DNA from: Hesseltinella vesiculosa
Lineage: Eukaryota; Mucoromycota; Mucoromycetes; Mucorales; Cunninghamellaceae
Direction of reading: 5' to 3'
DNA length: 64,000 nt
NCBI GenBank assembly: GCA_002104935.1
Contig: MCGT01000057.1
Coordinates: 1 to 64,000 of the forward strand
Positions 57,061-64,000 of this stretch are shown here, in pieces; position 1 is the stretch's first letter, and the number at the start of each line of letters is the position of its first letter. The translations under genes and the position numbers were made by a program. The notes under the pieces are model-generated. The model was not told the origin of the DNA, did not search any database, and saw only the letters and a list, made by a program, of their open reading frames with translations.

Positions 57061-58384
57061 ATGGCTGCGTACATGTTCATAGTATTATTTTTTTTATCCA
57101 CCATCAGTGTACTCCAAGCGTCCATAGTGATATTGGTAAGGTTGTTGATTGTTTCTAAAAAAAAAAGAGAAAGAAAAAAAGGCAGCTCAAACAAGTTCAC
57201 CACGGTAATTTTTTTTAAAAAAAATGTTAGAATGATACATTCATGGATCGACCATCAGTTTTTGGGCCGAGTATTACAGATCACATTCAAGGGAATCTTG
57301 CTACACCATCGTTATTATTTGGGTGCGAGCCTGTGGAAGCGCCGGTGAACGACTGGGTCGCCTTGGTGCAAAGAGGGGGCGGTTGCTCGTTTGCTGAAAA
57401 AGTGCGGGCTATGCAGCAATCTCATGCTATTGCGGTTGTGATAGGTGACCCTCACTACAATGGCTGGATCACCATGTACGCCACTGGTAAATAGAAAACT
57501 GAAAGTAGAGACAGTGGCAGCTCCCTCACCTGGTTTTATACGTAGGCGATACGTCTGATATTGAGATCCCCAGCATGTATGTGGCTCAATATCAATATGG
57601 TGCTCTGATGGAGCAAGTACGCGACCGGTCTGTGTCGGTGGTGATCATCAAGGACGAAGAGCCTACATGGTAAGCATACTCATAAAAGTGGCTGGGGAAG
57701 GGTAGTCGGGAAACAAGGCATTGACTGGCGTTGTTTTGGAGGATGGTTAGGACGTTGACAGACATGATGATTATTATCGTTCTATCACCATCCATCATGA
57801 TGCTGATGATGTACTTTTCGTGGAAATACCGAGAATACCAACAGCAGCTGAAGGACCTTGCTCCTTGCCATGTCGTTTCGAATCTGCCGTCACGCGTGTT
57901 TCACCGCGAAAAAGCAGCTCTGCCCCCTATGACGGTCGTTTCTTCGTCACTCCCAGCAGAAGCCCCTGCTTCGGCTGTTTTGCTCGCCAACCATCCATCC
58001 TCTTCCCATGCAACGGTTGTTGTGGCTGATCGGCTGCCTCCTCCTGAAGAATGTGCCATTTGCCTGGAGGACTATGCTGAAGGCGACTGTATCAGGATCC
58101 TGCCGTGCCTCCACGAATTCCATGCTTCTTGTATCGACACTTGGCTCACCACACGAAAAAAATTTGTAAGTTTTGGCGATCCTACCGATGTGGCCGATGC
58201 GGAGGGCTCATTTTCTTTTTCTTTTTTTAATCGGGGGTGGCCCGGGTAGTGCCCGATCTGTAAGTTCAACATTTGTCAAGGCCGACATCAACAAACCAAC
58301 GAAGATCCAGCAGAAGAACCAGAGGAACAGCAGGTGTCTTTGGCACCTGGCATCACCGAACAAACCCCACTCTTACCATGCTGA
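57061..58384 (+). CDS. PA-TM-RING E3 ubiquitin ligase (RNF13/Goliath-like)
   Basis: Exons 57061-57135, 57231-57486, 57546-57669, 57751-58165 and 58250-58384 give 334 residues. A signal peptide ([20 protein letters not shown]) opens the protein. A protease-associated domain follows ([20 protein letters not shown] and AIAVVIGD). Next is one TM segment ([17 protein letters not shown]), a cytosolic linker, and a RING-H2: [31 protein letters not shown], then CPIC. This order defines PA-TM-RING ligases of endosomes, vacuole or ER. The last intron lies just before the final zinc-ligand pair, so retention would destroy the RING. Substrates unknown. Confidence 0.95.
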
Positions 58385-59192
58385 TACCCTTCCATCCTCT
58401 TGATTTCCTGGTGTTTGTAGTAATATATCCTTTTCTTTTCTTGATCTAGACAAATAAACAAAGGTTCCCCATCGATCGTCCCTACGTCACCAAGCTACAA
58501 GGAAGAGTGTTTCCAATAGGTTCCATCCATTCAAGAAAAATAGCCCGATCAAAAAGCAAGAGATGACTAAAGAACGACACTGAGGCGCGAAAGACAACAC
58601 TTGCTTTTTTTTTTTTTTTTTGATTCATGCAGAACTTTTTTCTCGGCTCATGTTGGTCAGGTGACACAACTTCAAGTGTTCTCCGCTGAAAACCTGACGC
58701 AGTTTGGATTGGACAAGTCGGGTGATCAGTGCAGCTGGAATGCAGCTGCCCAGTTGCTTGCCCTGGCAATAAAAAAAAAAAAAAGAAACGTGGGTGATCA
58801 ACCTATAAAAATAGGGCTTGATTTGAACATGTCAAAAAATGCAAGGTGACACAAGCATTCATGGGTGATTGACAAAAGTAGGTGATGCAGCATTGCATGT
58901 CACTAAAAAAAGTGGCCCTTTTCGTGCGTTGCCATTGAAAAGGGGGTCACCACCGCAAGGTTTACGCAAGTAACACAAAAGAGTGGAAAAGATCTCAGAG
59001 TAAAGAAGGGAGGATATTAAAGTTTACCGGGGGGAGCAAGAAGTTGTGTTTTTTATGCCCATGGGCTTTTTTTGAGTTTCTCGTTTGGGGATCTGCTTGG
59101 GTGATCATAAGAACTGGGCTTGTGCACAAAAAGGAATCAGGGTTTATTAAAAAGTCTTTTTTTTAAAAAGAATGCATGGAGAAAGGTTCACA
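58385..59192. other. Tail-to-tail intergenic region
   Basis: 808 bp. Several GGTGATCA/GGTGACAC words recur near 58660, 58720, 58793, 58846 and 58864. No gene seen. Confidence 0.4.
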
Positions 59193-61051
59193 TCATCGTC
59201 TAGAAGGGTTGCCATTGCGTTTTGGAGAGATACCCTAAAAGAAAAAAAAAGTTCAAAAAACAGAGAGATAAAAAAAAAGGGGTGGGGGTGTTACCTTCAT
59301 TTGCAGGAAATCGTTTTCTACTTCGTCTTCTTCCTTGGTTGATAATGGTGCATGAATATTATGAGGAGCAGGTGTGTTTTCTAATAAGACAAAGGTTGAG
59401 TGTTCATTGAAGGGCAAGTCAATGAAAAACTTACTTTGCCGTCGTCCACGGCTTTCCAAACGAGCAGGTGAACCACGATGATCGGAATGATGGTGCATGG
59501 CGGTGCGTTTTCGTAGGCTACGTTTTTGCTTGAGTCGAGCATAGGCGTCTTGAAAGATGGAATGAATATCAATGGCGTCTGCGTCATCACGGTCGTCTTT
59601 GATGGATTTCCGACAGTCGTCAATCACCCCCATAATAGCCTCGGTCAAGTGATTTGTTTCCAGCTATTTAAAAAGAAAAAAAAAGATTAAAAAAAAGCTT
59701 CGGTCAAGGCATAGCCCTTTTTTTTTTTTTTTTTTTTGGCTTGCCTGGTATTCTTCTTCAATCATCAAGGTATTCAATTCATAGTCTTGCCGGGTCATGG
59801 AAAGTTGATAAGTTTCAAAACAAAGAGCATCTTCAATGGTTTGATCACGTATCGCTTCTAGATCCGCCACCAGTTCTCCAAATAGGGGATGATCGCCTAA
59901 ACCAAAGGCTGTCAATACCAGCCAATATTTAATGTTTTGAACCTATACCATCTTGTATGCTCTGTAGTTCCTTTTGTAATGCTTGCGATTTTTCTTGATA
60001 TACTCTGCAAAAAAAAAAAAAAAAGTTTAGCAGCTATGAAATAAGAGAAAGAGATTCCCAGCTTGCTCGCCTTGAAAAAAAACTTACTGGTCATGATGAT
60101 CCCAAAAGTCAGAATCCATCCAAGACATCAAATCATTGTATTCTCGTAATTGCCGGAGCATTTTTGGTTCTGGAGGCTCGATGGTTGTTTCATCTAGACA
60201 AGAGTTACTTTAGAATCATGGTTTTTTTTTTGTTCCCCCCTTTTTTTGCGTCACCCAATCGCCCCAAAAGTCTGTGTCACGGTCCAAACGGGTAAAGGTA
60301 AAAAAAAGGACGTTTGTGCCACATGGTTTTTTTTCCTCTTCATCATCATCACAAGCTGGAGAGTATGGTTACCTTGATACCAGCGTTGCTTGGCATAATA
60401 GGGAGATTCTTTTTCGGATAGATCTATCGAGGGAGATCCCGGTGGTGGATTAGAGGTGGGTAGGAAGGAATGAACGGGAGGATTGGAAGCTGTATATTGA
60501 AGAGGATAAACATCATGTGACACGGGAGGTGGGGCAACATAGGGTGATGCGTATGCAATTGGAGGGTAAAATGAGGTTGGTGGTGAAGAAGGGTGGGTAT
60601 GTTGCCAATGAGGTGGAGGTGGATACATGGCAGGAGGAGGATAGGCAAAAGTCGAAGGAGGCTGCCATGGTGATGGGCGATAATCGGCAGGAGGACGTTG
60701 GTCATAGTAATAATGCTCTTCTTTACCAGACGCGGTTGGAGGGGCATTGGCCAGAGGCGGTGACGAAGAATAGATATAATGATTGGGAGCAGCGGCACTG
60801 GCTGGCGGAGGAGGCAAGTACGACGCAGGTCTAGAGGCAGGAGGTGCAGTCAATGGCGTGGGATGACTGGTCGGTAAAGTGGCAGCTGTTGTCTTTGGCG
60901 ATCGACTGTATGGATCATGACGACCTTGGAATGGTTCATGTTCTTGTTTGACATTGGGGGGTGAAGCTGATCGATTGCTGTACATTTTGTTGCTTTGTCC
61001 AAGAGAATCGGCTCCAGCTTGAGCCACAATGTATCCAAACTGAGGCAACAT
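59193..61051 (-). CDS. Sds3-like histone deacetylase complex subunit
   Basis: Seven exons (60373-61051, 60088-60193, 59949-60004, 59745-59896, 59435-59663, 59295-59380, 59193-59234) give 449 residues. The first 225 are Pro/Tyr/Ser-rich and disordered. Then comes an Sds3/BRMS1-type coiled coil: YQEKSQALQKELQSIQDGDH, PLFGELVADLEAIRDQ, FETYQLSMTRQDYELNTLMI and EEEYQLETNHLTEAI. Sds3 proteins scaffold Sin3/Rpd3 co-repressors in the nucleus. Intron 4 uses a GC donor (CAG|GCAAGC) with a normal AG acceptor, the non-canonical class with strict flanking consensus. An alternative start is MYSNRSASPP about 22 codons in. Sds3 is the best family match, not proven. Confidence 0.8.
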
Positions 61052-61552
61052 CTGTCGAAGCTAATCAAGTAAACAAGAAGGAAAAAAAAAATAGTGATAC
61101 AAATACGGAAAGGGAGCAAAAAAAAAAAAGTGTTGTGTGGGGGGAGAGGGTGCTGTGTAAAAAAAAAAAAATGGGATTTTTTGTTCGTGTGTTGTTAAAA
61201 ACAATGATCGAGTAATGAAGTGCTGGCGGATTCCAATCGAGACAATTCACCAAATGGACAAATGAACCTTGGTTTCTAAAAGGGTAAATCAACAAGGGAA
61301 AGAAGAAGAAAGAAAGAAAAAAAAGGCTGGCAATAAAAAAAAAGAATGGCGAGTGGAAAAGGAGAGAAAAAAGAAAACCAACACCGGCCATTTTATTTTT
61401 TTTGGGGGGGGGGAGCTTACTGACCCCCCTTCTTTCTGCTGTTTAGACGTTGGTAGCAAGGGACAGGCACTGGTAGAGGACTCTTGTAAAGAGAGATTTA
61501 TTTTCCATGAAAGTGCTTTAATGAAAGGAATAGACTAAAAAAAAAAATAGGT
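61052..61552. other. Intergenic
   Basis: 501 bp upstream of the Sds3-like gene, rich in A and GA runs, with a G8 run near 61405. No gene. Confidence 0.4.
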
Positions 61553-62940
61553 TTAAGAAGAGGGCGTGTGGGAATGGCGATGTTGGGGGGGAGTCAGGTT
61601 CAAGGACGAGCGAGTGGTAGAAAAGGCAACGGAATGACGAGGAGGAGTGAAGGACCCAGAGTGACGCATGGGTGGCGTGAACGAACCAGAATGGCGCATA
61701 GGTGGAGTAAATGTGCCCGAGGCACGTGGTGAGCCGGAAGGCAAAGGCAGTTTGGTGGCGGAATGGTTCCCAACCGACAGGGCCGACGATTTCACATAGT
61801 CAGGCGTGGTCAAGTACACCATGCTCTGTCGTTTGGCGTCACCGGAAATCGAGGGAGGTGCTTGTAGACCGGTGGTTTCGTCATAACAGGAGTCGTCGTC
61901 TTGTTCCAACATGGCATATTTAGCAAATTCTTCATTGTCACCAAAGAATTGACGGGCCTTTTCGCGTTCTTTTTTGGATTGGTATCGCTGCAAAAAGTAC
62001 AGACCAAGCAAGACAGCCAAGATGAAGATCACAACAGCTGCACCCACTACGCCCCAGAGCCAGGGTTCAATGGCTCGGAACACATCAGGTGCTTGTACAC
62101 AGACATTGCCACTGCAGGTATCTGAGACACATTCTCGGTCTTGTTCGCATTGACTACCGAGAGCTTTGGCTGTAATGCACACCGCATTCGTACAGTAAGT
62201 GCCAGCAGTGCAATTATCTCGTACAATCGTTTGCATCACAGATTGTTGTTCGGCATCCAAAGACACGTATTGTGTGCTAAAAAAAACAGAGAGCGGTTGA
62301 GACCCATTCATTTAATTTTTTTACGACAAAACAACTTACGTATCATTGCCACAGGTGCCACCAAGAGGTACACCTTTGACATTACAGAGACTGTTCAAAC
62401 AAATTGAATTGATGCCTGCACATTCATCGTCTCGTTGCTAAAGAGAGAGAGAGAGAGATAAGTCAAGCGGGTTTGCTAACGGTTTCATTTTTGGGGACTA
62501 ACCATTTCACAGGTACCACCCACTTGTACAACAGGTGTACATTTAGAATTATTATCAGGGCAGAAAGTACCATTTTGACAGCGGGTAGGGAATGGAGTGG
62601 CAGGATTCCAACTGCGCATTAAGTAAAGGTGATTGGATTAGTCAAAACATGATAAAAAAAAGGGGGGAAGCGGTCGTTCTTACCCTTTGATGTAATCGGT
62701 GTTGGCACATCCAACATTTTGACATGTACTGGTGCTAGGCTCGCAGTAGAGGTACATGCTTCGACAGGAATCAATATACTTCCATGTTAATCTATGATAA
62801 ACAGTCAGTAGGAGAAGGGACCATGGCCGTTTTATTTACGATTCATAGTAAGGACTGGGATCACAACGCTGGCCAACCTGCTGTGCTGAAACAATGGCGG
62901 CGAGGAATGACGCTAGACCCAAGGTCTTCCACATTGTCAT
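61553..62940 (-). CDS. Cys-rich single-pass membrane protein, unknown
   Basis: Exons 62840-62940, 62684-62791, 62503-62611, 62340-62437 and 61553-62276 give 379 residues. A signal peptide (MTMWKTLGLASFLAAIVSAQ) leads a Cys-rich ectodomain with repeated modules of the form G-x-x-C...C-x-x-(G)-x-x-C: CQNGTFCPDNNSKCTP, VGGTCEM, LGGTCGND and CEQDRECVSDTCSGNVC. One TM segment follows (LWGVVGAAVVIFILAVLLGL), then a basic stop-transfer, and a cytosolic tail with three MRHSGSFTPP-type repeats. It resembles fungal wall-sensor or adhesion-type receptors in layout, but I recognise no named family. The tail repeats are candidate phosphorylation sites (inference). Confidence 0.82.
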
Positions 62941-64000
62941 GATATAAAAGGACGAAATAAGAAAAAGAGATTATCACCGAGAAGAAAAAGGAAAAGAAAT
63001 AAAATAAAAAAAAAACCAAGAAAATAAAAATAGAGCAAAGCTGGCAAAACACCAAGTTTGGGCTTTTTTTCTCTTTTTTTATTATTTTTGGGACATCACT
63101 TGGTTACACCACTTGTTTTCTTGCTTGAACTTCTAGCTATTTTTGAGTTGAGCCGTCTTATCACCAAGCCAACGTTTCTTTTTCGAAAACAAAAGAGGGG
63201 CCTCAAAACAAGAGTAAAGAAAAAGGAGATCATCCAAAAAATGTTCAACTCCACGTGGAGATTGATCTGCGCTACCATTGGGTCATGGTTGTCATGGATT
63301 TTCTCGAGGCTCTTTCTCCAAACATTGGTGACACATCGCTGTGGACGAACAAAAAACAAAACCACTTTCTTTGTTTTGCTTGATGATCTTTCTGTTGGCA
63401 TGATGCTCACCAGAGGCACTTGGTGTCTTTTCAATCCCCGATGCTCCTTTTTCATGATCATCCCTTGTGACGCTGGGGACAAACAGTGGCACAGATGGCT
63501 CAGAAAAAAAAATAAAAGAAGATGAAAGCCACACGCCACCTCTTGCTATACCAATCGCGGAATAAAGCATCTTTTCCCAAGCGCTTGGTTTGGACTGGCC
63601 GTTTTTTGCTTGGCAAAGTGTGGGGTTTCAAAATCGCATAGCCTGGGTCAAAAAAAGGGGGGACAGGCAGAGCCTTGTCAGAGATGTTGAATCATACATA
63701 AATCAACCAATGAAATCTTGGTGGACATGTACTGTACAACTTCGTCATTGCCCGGAATGCCCGAGGCCGAAAAAAAATAAGAAATCAGTCTGTGCTAGGC
63801 TTTGGCTAGCGGACAACCCCATGAAAAATAAAATAAAAAAAAAGTAGGAGAGGCTGCATCGGTTTCATCTCCATGAGCGGATATCAGGAGGTCATTTAAA
63901 AAAAAGGTAATTTGATTAATGAGCAAAAAGGTGTAAACAAAAGTCATGATATATCGAGTATGCTTGCGTTGTCAAAGCTCAAGGAATGCTCAAGGACATC
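62941..64000. other. Right-edge interval without a supported gene
   Basis: 1.06 kb. Frames at 63058-63525 (plus) and 63096-63570 (minus) overlap antisense and show neither domains nor splice continuity. A truncated gene entering from the right cannot be excluded. Confidence 0.4.

Noticed and set aside
63058..63570. Opposed ORFs near the right edge
   Set aside because: Complementary frames of similar length without domains; probably chance.

Overview
The window looks like nuclear DNA of an early-diverging filamentous fungus, most likely Mucoromycota (Mucorales-like); no species is claimed. The reasons are spliceosomal genes with many short GT-AG introns (about 45-110 nt) carrying long T tracts before the acceptor, two micro-exons (18 and 19 nt), and fungal families such as an APSES factor, a GH16 enzyme, a fungal PUF protein and Rad18. 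A C9orf72-like DENN protein is also present, a family that to my knowledge is missing from yeasts and most Dikarya. Exon boundaries were worked out by hand from splice signals and frame continuity. For every multi-exon gene, start and end span the CDS including introns, and the exons are given in the evidence.

Layout. 1-5.2 kb is repeat-rich: a degenerate minisatellite, a truncated zinc-finger gene, a small membrane protein, a foldback element and a roughly 0.45-0.65 kb direct repeat that carries a TATA-box promoter. 5.6-21.3 kb is a forward block: PKA regulatory subunit, membrane-anchored aldehyde dehydrogenase, sugar transporter, bifunctional PFK-2/FBPase-2 and the C9orf72-like protein. 21.7-32.5 kb holds a PB1-like proline-rich protein, a small hypothetical protein, a GH16 enzyme, a tandem CCCH protein, an I78-type inhibitor, a Kv-beta-like aldo-keto reductase and a StuA/Efg1-like APSES regulator. 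34.7-37.9 kb is a 12-exon helical protein I cannot name. 38.8-40.7 kb is a TA-flanked terminal-inverted-repeat element that encloses a 499-bp near-perfect palindrome.

41.2-50 kb carries a multi-TM protein, Rad18, an M24B prolidase and a PUF protein with an upstream CCCH-like cluster. 52.4-58.4 kb carries two tail-to-tail paralogous PQQ/beta-propeller-like proteins, a monoacylglycerol-lipase-like hydrolase, an SMP-motif small protein and a PA-TM-RING ubiquitin ligase. 59.2-63 kb carries an Sds3-like co-repressor subunit and a Cys-rich single-pass membrane protein.

Functional links, all inferred: the PKA regulatory subunit, sugar transporter and PFK-2/FBPase-2 lie within 13 kb and all belong to glucose and cAMP signalling. 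APSES, Sds3, PUF and CCCH proteins give several layers of expression control. No tRNA, rRNA, CRISPR or complete autonomous transposon was recognised. The strongest leads are the C9orf72-like gene, the TIR element with its giant palindrome, the promoter-bearing repeat at the left end, and the aldo-keto reductase whose catalytic tyrosine appears to have been lost at a splice junction.
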